This document shows, in pieces, positions 8,741-17,213 of a stretch of 64,000 nt of DNA. Each line of letters opens with the position of its first letter. Within the stretch, counting starts at the first letter, position 1. A program made the translations under genes and the position numbers. Under the pieces are notes generated by a model. That model was given only the letters and a program-made list of their open reading frames with translations, was not told the origin of the DNA and ran no database searches. Source of the stretch: Echinicola salinicaeni (lineage in GTDB: Bacteria > Bacteroidota > Bacteroidia > Cytophagales > Cyclobacteriaceae); contig NZ_JACODZ010000001.1 of assembly GCF_014280965.1 (NCBI RefSeq), positions 372,001 to 436,000 of the forward strand, in the 5' to 3' direction.

Positions 8741-10926
8741 GCTTTTTGGGTTGTTTTATAGGGTATAATTAAGGTTACCATTGTTCCTTTCTCATGGTAT
8801 TTGGACCTGTCCTCGATCATCATGTCTCCTTTCATTTTAAAATCCTTGGATAATATTGTTAAGCGCTCAGAGGTGATAGTGGTTGCCAGGGATTTCTTGG
8901 AGTTTGAACAAATTTCTTGTTGAGAATCGATTCCTATTCCATTGTCGGCGATGGTACAGATGAGCTGTTCTCCTTCATATTTAAGAGAGATTTCAATCTT
9001 GTTTTCTTCAACTTGACCTACGAATGCGTGTTCGATTGCATTTTCGACAAATGGCTGAATCAACATTGGGGGAATCAGAATCGATTTTGGGTCAATAGGT
9101 TGCTCGACAATTATTGAGAAATTGAATTGATTGTCTTCTAGATTATGGAGGGATAGATAGTTTTCTACCGCTAAAATTTCCTTGGAAAGTAAAACCAATT
9201 TATCCCTGGAATTTTCCAATATGATTCGAAGAAGCTTGGAAAATTTGGAAAGGTAGTTCACTGATTTAATTTCCTCTTTGTTTAGGATCATCCCCTGTAA
9301 GATCGAGAGTGAATTGAAGATGAAATGAGGTGTCATTTGGGAGCGAAGCAGCTTTTGCTCCACGATAATATTTTTGGTTTTTGTTTTTTCATTTTTAAGT
9401 TTTTCTATAAAAATAATTGCTCCTAACATCAGGGAAATCAGTAAGATGCCAATAATGGCCCAAAGGTAATATTGTCTTGTTTTTGCCAAATCCTGAGAGG
9501 TGTCCAAGACGGTTTTCGTCAATTTCAACTCTCTGATGTTGGCCGAATCCAGAGCCTGTTTGTATTTGTACTCGTATTCTAATTGTGCTATTTTTTTTAC
9601 ATTCTCTTGATTAAAAAGGCTGTCGTTCAGTAGTTTAAACTGTCGGTGGTTTTCAAGAGCCTTCTTGTAATTGCCCAATGCTTCATAGATTTTGGCTAGG
9701 ATTTCAGAAGCTTCTTTTTGGTAATTTAAAAAACCGGATGATTTGGATATTTCCTGGGCTTTAAGCGCATGGGACAAAGCCGGTCCATACTCTTTTTGGT
9801 TCGATAAGGTTCTCGAAAGACCAATATAAGCTCCGCTTAATGTTTCTTTGCTTTCATTTTCCAAACTGATTATTTCTGACTCTGAGTAGTATTGATTTGC
9901 CAGCTTATAATCTTTTAATTTAAGATAGGTACTGCCGATATTGTTAAGGATGTAGGGGATTTCGGAGTTTGATTCTATTTGCTTACTTATCTGTAAGGCC
10001 TCTATATAATTGGTCAAAGCACTAGAGTAATCTCCCATTTCTTCATAAATGGTTCCTATTCCATTCAGGGTATTGGAAATCCCTTGCTGGCTGTTGATCC
10101 GTTCATAAATCCCCAGGGATCTTACAAAACTTTGCATTGCCTTGTCCAAGTCATTCTGAATATTATAAATAGAGCCTATATTGCCCAGGTTACTGGCCAT
10201 ACTTATACTATCCCCGAGCCTTTCATTGGTGTACAATGATTTTTGAAAATGCTCCTGGGCAAGAGGGTAATTGCCTAGCTGCATGTAAACATTCCCTAAA
10301 TTGTTCAAACTATAGGAGACACGCTGTTCGTTTTGATTGGCTTCAGCCATGGAAAGCGCCTCTTTTAAATAGGAAATGGCTTCATCAAAATCTCCTAGCT
10401 CTTCATAAGCTGTACCTAAATTTAAAAGGCTGGCCGAAAGATTGTCACTTTCTATTACTTCTTCTATGCTGATTGCTTTTTTAAAATTTGCAATTGCATT
10501 CCTGGGTTCACCTTTATTTCTATAGGTGATGCCTTTGGCATTGTAACAATTTGCTATCCCCTTTTTAAAACCAATGTTTTCATACAATCCCAGTGCCTCA
10601 TCATAGAATTGCAAAGCTTGTTTAAAATCAGATTGAATAGCTTCAGTTATCCCCCTTATATAAATACTCCTGGCCAAACCTTTTTTAAAACCAATGGCAT
10701 TCGACAAGGCTTCTGATTCTGTCAAATATTCAAGGGATTTTGGTATGTCACTACTGAAAAAGGAGAAAGCGAGCTTATTTAGAAGATTCACTCTAACGGT
10801 GTCTTTTTCGGAGTGAAGAGCTAATTCGTTTTTTAAGCTATCTATTGTTTGGGTTTGCGCTATTGTAACAGTCCAAATCAGAGAGAGAAATAAAAAAATA
10901 GGAATAGGTATAATCGTAAATCGCAT
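8737..10926 (-). CDS. TPR-containing LytS-type sensor histidine kinase
   Basis: The 729-residue protein has a signal-like N-terminus, then about ten tetratricopeptide repeats (residues about 50-440; NLGNVYMQLGNYPLAQEHFQ is a clear unit). One transmembrane helix follows near 485-505. The kinase core is of the His_kinase type (PF06580), with His534 in QMTPHFIFNSL, then the ATPase motifs ENAIEHAF and DNGIGID. The TPR domain probably lies in the periplasm and senses protein partners. The next gene is its LytTR regulator, overlapping by 4 bases. The stimulus is unknown. Confidence 0.93.
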   Translation of the reverse strand: MRFTIIPIPIFLFLSLIWTVTIAQTQTIDSLKNELALHSEKDTVRVNLLNKLAFSFFSSDIPKSLEYLTESEALSNAIGFKKGLARSIYIRGITEAIQSDFKQALQFYDEALGLYENIGFKKGIANCYNAKGITYRNKGEPRNAIANFKKAISIEEVIESDNLSASLLNLGTAYEELGDFDEAISYLKEALSMAEANQNEQRVSYSLNNLGNVYMQLGNYPLAQEHFQKSLYTNERLGDSISMASNLGNIGSIYNIQNDLDKAMQSFVRSLGIYERINSQQGISNTLNGIGTIYEEMGDYSSALTNYIEALQISKQIESNSEIPYILNNIGSTYLKLKDYKLANQYYSESEIISLENESKETLSGAYIGLSRTLSNQKEYGPALSHALKAQEISKSSGFLNYQKEASEILAKIYEALGNYKKALENHRQFKLLNDSLFNQENVKKIAQLEYEYKYKQALDSANIRELKLTKTVLDTSQDLAKTRQYYLWAIIGILLISLMLGAIIFIEKLKNEKTKTKNIIVEQKLLRSQMTPHFIFNSLSILQGMILNKEEIKSVNYLSKFSKLLRIILENSRDKLVLLSKEILAVENYLSLHNLEDNQFNFSIIVEQPIDPKSILIPPMLIQPFVENAIEHAFVGQVEENKIEISLKYEGEQLICTIADNGIGIDSQQEICSNSKKSLATTITSERLTILSKDFKMKGDMMIEDRSKYHEKGTMVTLIIPYKTTQKA

Positions 10927-11210
10927 GCTTTTCTAAGAATATAAATTAGATACCCCTTAAATTTTGAAGATGAAAACTGACGGCGGACTTGAATCCATTA
11001 TGGTACTATTTGGATTGTTTCTTGTTCGTTAGAAATCTAATTCTGACCAAAGTAATAGTTTATCTCTCTTTTTTATAAGAATGTTAAAATTTTTTGGGTG
11101 AAATTTTTATTACAAAAAATAACCGTCTCTTTTTAGTCAATAACCGCCGGGAAGAAGAATAGATCCGTTATGGTGAATTAATTCACGATTCGTAAATTAG
11201 GGGTTAGTGT
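10927..11210. other. Intergenic stretch, no gene found
   Basis: This AT-rich stretch lies upstream of the kinase gene, which is read leftwards. It should therefore hold that gene's promoter, but no clear TAnnTTTG box could be fixed on the minus strand. No open frame of useful length and no RNA structure was seen. Confidence 0.5.
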
Positions 11211-11580
11211 TTGACATCAGCAAAAGTGGATCTCGCTCATCAACTTCACGAGCTAACTCATTTTTTTATGCTCCATCAACTGTCTCAAAAACGAATGCTC
11301 CAAAGGCCAATTAATGGGATTTCGATGGGTATTTCGTTTTTTTAGGGAAAAGGTAGTAATTAGGAGGAGGTGTGGAGGGAATGTCTACTTAGTATCTTCA
11401 AAATTTCGTGATTTAATCAATAAAAATGGTTTGACTATCTATAAAAAGGCAGGCAAGCTTTATTTTTTCAGACAGGAGATCGAACAATGGATCAAATCAG
11501 GGATCAAGAATGAAAAAATCGAAGGGATTAGCTTCAATCCTAGGGGAAAGTTCAAAGACCAGAGATTAACAAAGGTCTAA
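11211..11580 (+). pseudogene. Probable decayed excisionase-type helix-turn-helix gene
   Basis: A frame starting at a TTG (11211) encodes a short helical segment (SAKVDLAHQLHELTHFFM) of the kind found at the N-terminus of small Bacteroidota HTH proteins. It stops at the TAG near 11354. An overlapping frame (ATG 11314, 88 codons to 11580) carries the other half: NGLTIYKKAGKLYFFRQEIEQWIKSG, which matches the wing and last helix of HTH_17/excisionase domains. The two halves suggest one ancestral gene broken by a frameshift. The second frame alone could still be a short gene. Such proteins usually belong to mobile or conjugative elements, but no integrase is nearby. Confidence 0.45.
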
Positions 11581-11621
11581 CCTTATCCTGACTTTACCTT
11601 TATTTGGGAGAAAACAGAATA

Positions 11622-11698
11622 ATCTTCGGATCACTCAGGGATCACTTTCGGATCTCCTTCGGATCACATTCGGAAATTACTGAGTAAAATCCGAAGAT
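11622..11698. repeat. Hairpin with internal CGGATC repeats
   Basis: The outer arms are perfect (ATCTTCGGAT at 11622-11631 and ATCCGAAGAT at 11689-11698). A second pair of arms lies inside them (ACTCAG at 11633-11638 and CTGAGT at 11680-11685). Between them the motif TTCGGATC or a near copy recurs about every 9-17 bases. It lies 41 bases past the end of the decayed HTH gene and is not followed by a T run, so it is not an ordinary terminator. A recombination or protein-binding site is possible. Confidence 0.55.
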
Positions 11699-11994
11699 AA
11701 TTTGGGAGAGAAGTCTATTTGATCCCTAGGAAAGTAAGTGAAGTCACAGCTCTATCAGAGGGTTATAGCTAAGAAGTCAAAGCGCTGCTGTGTTAAAATC
11801 AGGGCTTTCTCATTCTTCGGGCAGGAAAAAAAAGGATGTTAAGGGGAGTACGAAAGGTGATCATAAAGTATTGGTAAATTTATCAGGGTCATTATGAAAC
11901 TGAAGTCTTTTATCTATGTTTTGAGTTTGGCCAGTGTAGAATTTATCAATTTTTCTGGAGTAGATAATATAGACGTAAAAATTTTCCATAGTAT
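11699..11994. other. Intergenic stretch, no gene found
   Basis: No reading frame with coding character, tRNA or clear palindrome was found between the repeat hairpin and the tRNA-Asn terminator. The sequence may be further debris of the lost HTH locus. Confidence 0.4.
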
Positions 11995-12031
11995 TAAAAA
12001 AAGAAAAGCCCTGCATTTCTGCAAGGCTTTT
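11995..12031 (-). terminator. Intrinsic terminator of tRNA-Asn
   Basis: Read on the minus strand, a stem (AGCC-TGCA with TGCA-GGCT, one mismatch) directly follows the tRNA 3' end and is followed by a T-rich tract (TTTTCTTTTTTT). This is a typical factor-independent terminator. Confidence 0.8.
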
Positions 12032-12032
12032 G

Positions 12033-12106
12033 CTCCTCCTCTTGGGCTCGAACCAAGGACCCTCTGATTAACAGTCAGATGCTCTAACCAACTGAGCTAA
12101 GGAGGA
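12033..12106 (-). tRNA. tRNA-Asn (anticodon GTT)
   Basis: The minus strand folds into a complete cloverleaf of 74 bases. The acceptor stem is TCCTCCT with AGGAGGA, the D arm is GCTCAGTTGGTTAGAGC, and the anticodon stem is TCTGA/TCAGA around loop CTGTTAA, giving GTT for Asn. The T arm is CTTGG TTCGAGC CCAAG and the discriminator is G. CCA is not encoded. A strong terminator follows at once. Confidence 0.96.
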
Positions 12107-12231
12107 ATTTTTGTTGTTTTCGCTAACCCGTTTGTTTAACGTGATGCAAACATAGCAGGTTGTTTATTTTTTTCCAAATCCCCAATGAAAAAAAGTTGGA
12201 GTAATTTTCTTTCTCTCTCGATTTCAATGGA

Positions 12232-14745
12232 TTAATTTTTCTCTTTTTTTTCGTCTTCATCCGTTAGCTGCTTGTTTTCGGATGAGCCCTGCCATTCTTG
12301 AGGAATTGATTTGATATAAAGGTCTCTTTGTGGGAATGGGATTTCGATGTTTTCCTTTGCAAAGGCCTTGTAAATTTCTTTCATGACCTGAGCTCTCATG
12401 TCTACCCAAACATCAAAATCATGCACCCAGAAAAGTAAGCGGTATTCAACAGCACTGTCTGCAAAAGTTTGGAGGTAAACATTGGGGGCAGGGGTTTTCA
12501 AGATGCCTTCTCGGTTGAGGATTTCTAGCAAAACGGATTCTACCTTGTCTGAATCTGATCCATAAGCTACTCCTATGATCAATTCAATTCTCCTTTGTTT
12601 GTTAGATAGTGTCCAGTTGATCAAGTGCTGGGATAGTAAGTCTCCATTGGGCAGTATGATTTCTGAGCCATCGTAAGCTTGTATTTTACTGGCCCGGATT
12701 CCTACATCTTTGACAACGCCTGAACGACCTCCCACTTCAATGGCGTCTCCAATTTGGATAGGGCGCTCAAATGCAAGGATGATTCCAGAAACTAGGTTGT
12801 TGATGATTGTTTGGAGGCCAAAACCAATGCCAACTGACAAGGCTCCTAGTACGATGGCTATATTGTCCAGAGGAATGCCCGCAGCGGTTACCGCAAAAAG
12901 AAAACCAATGGTGAATACAGCTAATTTGATAAGAAGTACCGATGAGCCTAATCTTTGTTTTCTGTTGGTGGCTACTTTTTGGTCTTTTGCTTCAAAATAG
13001 TAGGTAAGGTACCTGGCGATGATAGATGAAAACCAAATGACCAAGATGAAAATTAAGACACTGCCATAGGTGAAATTGGTGTTGCCTATCGTTCTTTGGA
13101 TTGATAAAAATTCAGATATGATATTGTTTAGGTAATTATAGATAATGAGGTTCTTTGCCAAATAGAAAAGCCATATGGCGGCGGCGAAAAAGATAAAGAT
13201 CTTTTGTACTTTATTCTGTATTTCTTGAAAGTCAAAATAGGCTGTGTATTCCCTTGAACTTTTTTTACTGACTTCTATTTGTAGGTATATTGCTTCCATG
13301 ATTACCAATACAAAAACATATAGGCCAAGCGCTTGAAGTAGACTGCTGGTGGCAGCTATGCCCAATATTTTTGCTAGGCTGTATCTGCCAAAGACATTGG
13401 CGATAAAAGATGCTCCTTGGATAATTAAAAATACCCTGATTAGAAAGATGATTTGCCCAGGATGGGTGAAATTGGAGCCTTTTATGTTTTTAATGATATT
13501 ATAGGCAAGAGAGACGCTGACTACACTTAGTATTAGCAATACCCATCTTTCTTCATAAGCTTTTTCCGAATAGAGGTTACTAACGCTATAAATAAGGAAA
13601 ATGACTAAGAAGATCATCCAGTAGGAGTAGGCCTTTTGGTTCACAATTGGTGTGATCAGTACCGTGGTGGCCAATATCATGAGGGTCAGTAAAATGACGT
13701 TTAGTACAATCGGAGGGGAATGGTAAAGGAAAGGAGTTATTGGTAATATGATCAAAAGGGATGAAAAAATAGGATTGCGAGGGACGAATTTCGTTCTTTT
13801 GAATATAAGGTCTGCAAACTCTTTTTCATCTTTAATACGCCTGATAAGGTTTGTCAGCCAGACCAATATGAGAATTGCTAGTACTGTTGTGATCAAAATA
13901 GTAGGGATATTTGCTGCCATATATCCCTCAAAAATGATTTTGTTGATAGTGTAGGACCGGTGAATGATTTTTGTTAGGTCTTTATCTTTGCTATAAGATA
14001 TGGGGTCCCAAATATAATTGACTTCTTTATCAAAAATTTTGGCTTCAATAGCAGTCTCTAGTTGATTGATTTCATCACTAAAGTCATCGATGTCTATTTG
14101 TGCATTCGAAATTCTACTTTGAAAACTGGCGAGGCTCAGTTGCTTGATGAAATATAAACTGTCGACTCTATGTATTCTATGATGAAGCTCTTGTAATTGG
14201 TTGCCGATGGAGGGCAATAGGATGCTATCGTAATTTTCAGGATAAATTACAGGGTCACTTTGTATTACCGTAAGGCTGTCGTAGATAGACTGGATTTCTT
14301 GGTTTCTGCTATCTATAATTTCTTTCCAAGAGCTTATGTTTTCAGTTTCGTTGTTGATGAAATTTTTGAGTGCGGATAAATACCTGACATTAATGTCTGC
14401 TCCTTGGTTTTCTAGTCTATCTCTGATAATGGTTATTCTTTGTTCAATTAAGGGGAGTGAACTTGCAATGACGGTGGTATCTATTTCCCTTTCGAGTGTT
14501 TTGCTAAAATGGTTGGTAGCAATGGCGTAATTTTCTAGGGTGGCTATGACCGAGGTTACAGATTGATGACTGCTTGAGTCAGGGCTGTTGAGCTTTCTTT
14601 CCTTTGTGCTGTCGCTGCCTAGGTTCAATAGAGAGTCTCCAATATTTAGAAGGTCTCCAGAGGTTTGGGAGCCCAGTGATGGATTTGATATAATGCAAAA
14701 GGCTATGGCGATAAAAATGTAGAGGAGTGGCCTTTCAGATCTCAT
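12232..14745 (-). CDS. Large MscS-family mechanosensitive channel
   Basis: The 837-residue protein has a signal peptide, then a long helical periplasmic domain (about 30-260). About ten transmembrane helices follow between 280 and 640, and the MscS core is at about 640-815. The core shows the pore helix with small residues (LGALSVGIGFGLQ), then AFERPIQIGDAIEVGGRSG and the beta domain (SKIQAYDGSEIILPNG). The length and extra N-terminal helices match MscK/MscM-like channels rather than small MscS. Its role is release of solutes under hypo-osmotic shock. It stands alone, facing the tRNA-Asn gene. A smaller MscS is encoded at 33181-34089. Confidence 0.93.
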   Translation of the reverse strand: MRSERPLLYIFIAIAFCIISNPSLGSQTSGDLLNIGDSLLNLGSDSTKERKLNSPDSSSHQSVTSVIATLENYAIATNHFSKTLEREIDTTVIASSLPLIEQRITIIRDRLENQGADINVRYLSALKNFINNETENISSWKEIIDSRNQEIQSIYDSLTVIQSDPVIYPENYDSILLPSIGNQLQELHHRIHRVDSLYFIKQLSLASFQSRISNAQIDIDDFSDEINQLETAIEAKIFDKEVNYIWDPISYSKDKDLTKIIHRSYTINKIIFEGYMAANIPTILITTVLAILILVWLTNLIRRIKDEKEFADLIFKRTKFVPRNPIFSSLLIILPITPFLYHSPPIVLNVILLTLMILATTVLITPIVNQKAYSYWMIFLVIFLIYSVSNLYSEKAYEERWVLLILSVVSVSLAYNIIKNIKGSNFTHPGQIIFLIRVFLIIQGASFIANVFGRYSLAKILGIAATSSLLQALGLYVFVLVIMEAIYLQIEVSKKSSREYTAYFDFQEIQNKVQKIFIFFAAAIWLFYLAKNLIIYNYLNNIISEFLSIQRTIGNTNFTYGSVLIFILVIWFSSIIARYLTYYFEAKDQKVATNRKQRLGSSVLLIKLAVFTIGFLFAVTAAGIPLDNIAIVLGALSVGIGFGLQTIINNLVSGIILAFERPIQIGDAIEVGGRSGVVKDVGIRASKIQAYDGSEIILPNGDLLSQHLINWTLSNKQRRIELIIGVAYGSDSDKVESVLLEILNREGILKTPAPNVYLQTFADSAVEYRLLFWVHDFDVWVDMRAQVMKEIYKAFAKENIEIPFPQRDLYIKSIPQEWQGSSENKQLTDEDEKKEKN

Positions 14746-14932
14746 GTCTGTACTTGTGTATTGGTTTGACTAAAAATAATAACAATTCTTATTTTTTTAT
14801 CATAATTTTTGGCTTTTCGAATCTTTAGTAGATCCGAATCACCTGAGTTAAAGTAAAAATATTGTATATCTATGAGTGATTAAGGAAAATAAATAAGATT
14901 ATGTAAGAGGTTTATTGATATTTTTATTTTGT

Positions 14933-14940
14933 TAAATTTG
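14933..14940 (+). promoter_or_regulatory. Putative -7 box (TAAATTTG) for the fucosidase gene
   Basis: TAAATTTG matches the Bacteroidota -7 consensus TAnnTTTG and lies about 40 bases before the ATG. The matching -33 box is weak (TTG near 14915). Pattern match only. Confidence 0.4.
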
Positions 14941-14979
14941 GAAAGGAAAATAAGGAATCAAAAAATAATTGAGATTTAA

Positions 14980-16311
14980 ATGCAAGGTTTAAAAAAGGTT
15001 TTTGGATTATTGGTTTGTGTGCTGCTGCTGAGCTCTAGGGTTTTCGCGCAGGGAGAGGATGAATCAAAAATGGATTGGTTTGGTGAGGCTAAGCTAGGTA
15101 TATTCATTCACTGGGGAATTTATTCTGTGAATGGAATCGATGAATCCTGGTCATTTTTCAATGATTATATTTCTTATGAAGATTATATGAAGCAGTTGGA
15201 AGGTTTTACCGCAGCCAATTATGATCCAGAAAGATGGGCAGAATTGATCAAGTCTTCAGGGGCGAAGTATGCTGTGCTTACTGCAAAACACCATGATGGA
15301 GTTGCGTTATGGGATAGTAAAGTGAGTGATTTGACTGTAGTGAAGAAGTCGCCTGCGGGTCGTGATCTAGTAGGTCCATTTATGGATGCACTTGAGAAGG
15401 AGGGGTTGAAAAAAGGGATTTATTATTCTGTATTGGATTGGTCTCATCCTGATTATGACCGTAAGACAAGAACTGAATACCGCTATAAGAATGACCCGAA
15501 GCGTTTTCAAAAATTTGTTGATTTTAATTTCAAGCAATTGGAGGAGCTTTCATTGGGGTATCAGCCTGACTTGTATTGGTTTGATGGCGATTGGGAGCAT
15601 AAAGCAGAGGAGTGGAAAAGCAAACAGCTGAAAGAGCAATTATTAGCGTGGAATCCTAATTTGATTATTAATTCCAGGATTGGTGGTGGATTAGGTGATT
15701 ATGATACACCAGAGCAAGGGGTTCCGGTTACCCGTCCTCACAGTAAATACTGGGAGTTATGCCTGACTATGAATAATAGTTGGGGCTATCAGCATAATGA
15801 TCATGATTATAAAAGCCCTGGTGAATTATTACGGGTGTTTGTGGATTGTCTTCATATGGGAGGTAATCTCTTGTTGGATATGGGGCCAAAGCCTGATGGT
15901 TCTATTCCAGAGGAGGCTGAGAATATTCTAAAGGAGTTTGGTAGATGGACTTCTAAGCATGCTTCAGCTATTTATGAAACTCAGGCGGGGATTCCTGCAG
16001 GTCATGTTTTTGCTCCCACTACTTTGTCAAAAGATAAGAAGATACTCTATATCTATCTTGACTACAAGGTGAATGAGTCTTTGGTTATCAAGGGACTTAA
16101 GAATAAAATTAATAGAATATGGGTAGTAGGAAACGGTACCAAATTGGAGCACAGGGAAGTTGGTAAAATGTATTGGAGCCAAGTTCCGGGATTGAAATAT
16201 ATAGACATACCTGATAATGTTTATGATAAGGATATTACGGTTTTAGCTGTTTTGTTGGATGGTGAAGTGGATCTATACCGGGAAAAAGGTCAGGTGATCG
16301 AAAGCAACTAA
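14980..16311 (+). CDS. GH29 alpha-L-fucosidase, secreted
   Basis: The 443-residue protein has a signal peptide (cleavage after VFAQ, about residue 24). A GH29 catalytic barrel begins with KLGIFIHWGIYSVNG and continues with AVLTAKHHDGVALW. The catalytic nucleophile is probably Asp202 in LYWFDGDW. The general acid is not certain from sequence. The product removes terminal alpha-L-fucose from glycans, probably in the periplasm. The gene is monocistronic, with its own promoter box and terminator, about 21 kb from the FucP/sugar dehydrogenase cluster that could process released L-fucose. The family is firm. Subfamily and linkage preference are unknown. Confidence 0.93.
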   Translation: MQGLKKVFGLLVCVLLLSSRVFAQGEDESKMDWFGEAKLGIFIHWGIYSVNGIDESWSFFNDYISYEDYMKQLEGFTAANYDPERWAELIKSSGAKYAVLTAKHHDGVALWDSKVSDLTVVKKSPAGRDLVGPFMDALEKEGLKKGIYYSVLDWSHPDYDRKTRTEYRYKNDPKRFQKFVDFNFKQLEELSLGYQPDLYWFDGDWEHKAEEWKSKQLKEQLLAWNPNLIINSRIGGGLGDYDTPEQGVPVTRPHSKYWELCLTMNNSWGYQHNDHDYKSPGELLRVFVDCLHMGGNLLLDMGPKPDGSIPEEAENILKEFGRWTSKHASAIYETQAGIPAGHVFAPTTLSKDKKILYIYLDYKVNESLVIKGLKNKINRIWVVGNGTKLEHREVGKMYWSQVPGLKYIDIPDNVYDKDITVLAVLLDGEVDLYREKGQVIESN

Positions 16312-16336
16312 AAAGAACTGTTTTTAATGTGGAATT

Positions 16337-16363
16337 AAGGAGCTCAAATGGGCTCCTTTTTTT
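16337..16363 (+). terminator. Intrinsic terminator after the fucosidase gene
   Basis: Stem AAGGAGC/GCTCCTT with an 8-base loop, followed by a run of T. It closes the single-gene fucosidase transcript. Confidence 0.85.
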
Positions 16364-16422
16364 GTTTTGATCAATAGTGAATGTCTAGCTGGGATGTTTG
16401 TGAAGGTTGAGATAAGTCAAAG

Positions 16423-16468
16423 TGTCATTATTTTTATGGTTTTTAGTTTGAATTAAGTCATAATGACA
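16423..16468 (+). promoter_or_regulatory. Inverted repeat upstream of hsp20
   Basis: TGTCATTAT (16423-16431) and ATAATGACA (16460-16468) are perfect inverted arms about 95-140 bases upstream of the heat-shock gene. The right arm is itself part of a near-palindrome, GTCATAATGAC. A repressor or activator site for stress control is a reasonable guess; no protein is identified. Confidence 0.4.
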
Positions 16469-16562
16469 TTGTTTTATGCTTGATTTTTTGTTGGTATGAA
16501 AATTACTGTAGTAAGGTCAAGACAATCAAAAAAAACTTTAAAAACTAAAAAATCATAATACT

Positions 16563-16991
16563 ATGAAGCTTGTAAGATATAATAATTTCGAACCAAATTA
16601 TCCTTCGTCCTTTAGTGGATTATTGGATAAGTTTTTTAACGAATCAGTGAATGCTGAGGCGAACAAATTCACTCCTTCAGTAGATATTTCTGAGGATGAG
16701 AATAGCTATGAATTGGAGTTGGCTATTCCAGGAGTGAAGAAGGAGGATTTTAAAATAAATCTAGTAGATGGTAAATTGACCATTTCCGGTGAAAGAAAGC
16801 GTAAAGAGAAAAAAGAAGGGAAAAACTATCATTCTGTTCAGAGTCAATACGGAAGCTTTAGCAAATCATTCTTTTTGCCTGAAGATGTCTCTCATGAGAA
16901 AATAGAGGCGAAATATGAGGATGGGGTGTTGCAGGTGCTTATTCCGAAGACTGAGAAAAAGGTAGTAAAATCCACTATAGAAGTGAAATAA
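16563..16991 (+). CDS. Hsp20-family small heat-shock chaperone
   Basis: The 142-residue protein has the alpha-crystallin domain at about 37-140. It shows FTPSVDISEDENSYELEL at the start, a GELTISGERK-like strand and the closing DGVLQVLIPK motif (the A-x-x-n-GvL signature). The C-terminus has a VVKSTIEVK tail. It binds unfolding proteins in the cytoplasm without ATP. It is a single-gene unit between an upstream inverted repeat and a strong terminator. An HtrA protease gene follows, which fits a stress-related neighbourhood. Confidence 0.95.
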   Translation: MKLVRYNNFEPNYPSSFSGLLDKFFNESVNAEANKFTPSVDISEDENSYELELAIPGVKKEDFKINLVDGKLTISGERKRKEKKEGKNYHSVQSQYGSFSKSFFLPEDVSHEKIEAKYEDGVLQVLIPKTEKKVVKSTIEVK

Positions 16992-16994
16992 TTT

Positions 16995-17024
16995 AATAAG
17001 TGGGGAAACCCACTTATTTTTTTT
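16995..17024 (+). terminator. Intrinsic terminator of hsp20
   Basis: Perfect 10-base stem AATAAGTGGG/CCCACTTATT with GAAA tetraloop and a T8 tail, beginning 4 bases after the stop. Confidence 0.93.
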
Positions 17025-17202
17025 GAGTTTAATATATAATACAGGTCCCTTTGCTAAATTGCAATAGATACGGTAAGGTGGCTTTTGTTTTGACTTCTTG
17101 TTAAAAGGTGTTAAAAACAGTGTTTCAGCATGGGATTTGTAAAATATTTGGAAACTAAGTTCATTATATACCGTGTATTTGATACATGAAACTAATTAAA
17201 AA

Positions 17203-17207
17203 AGGAG
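17203..17207 (+). promoter_or_regulatory. Unusually strong ribosome binding site of htrA
   Basis: AGGAG lies 6 bases before the ATG at 17214. A near-consensus Shine-Dalgarno is rare in this window, where most starts have none, so it supports the start and may mark high expression. Confidence 0.6.
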
Positions 17208-17213
17208 ATCAAC

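Noticed and set aside
11622-11698. Possible CRISPR-like array
   Set aside because: The repeated units are short, irregular and nested in a hairpin, with no constant spacer length and no cas gene in the window.
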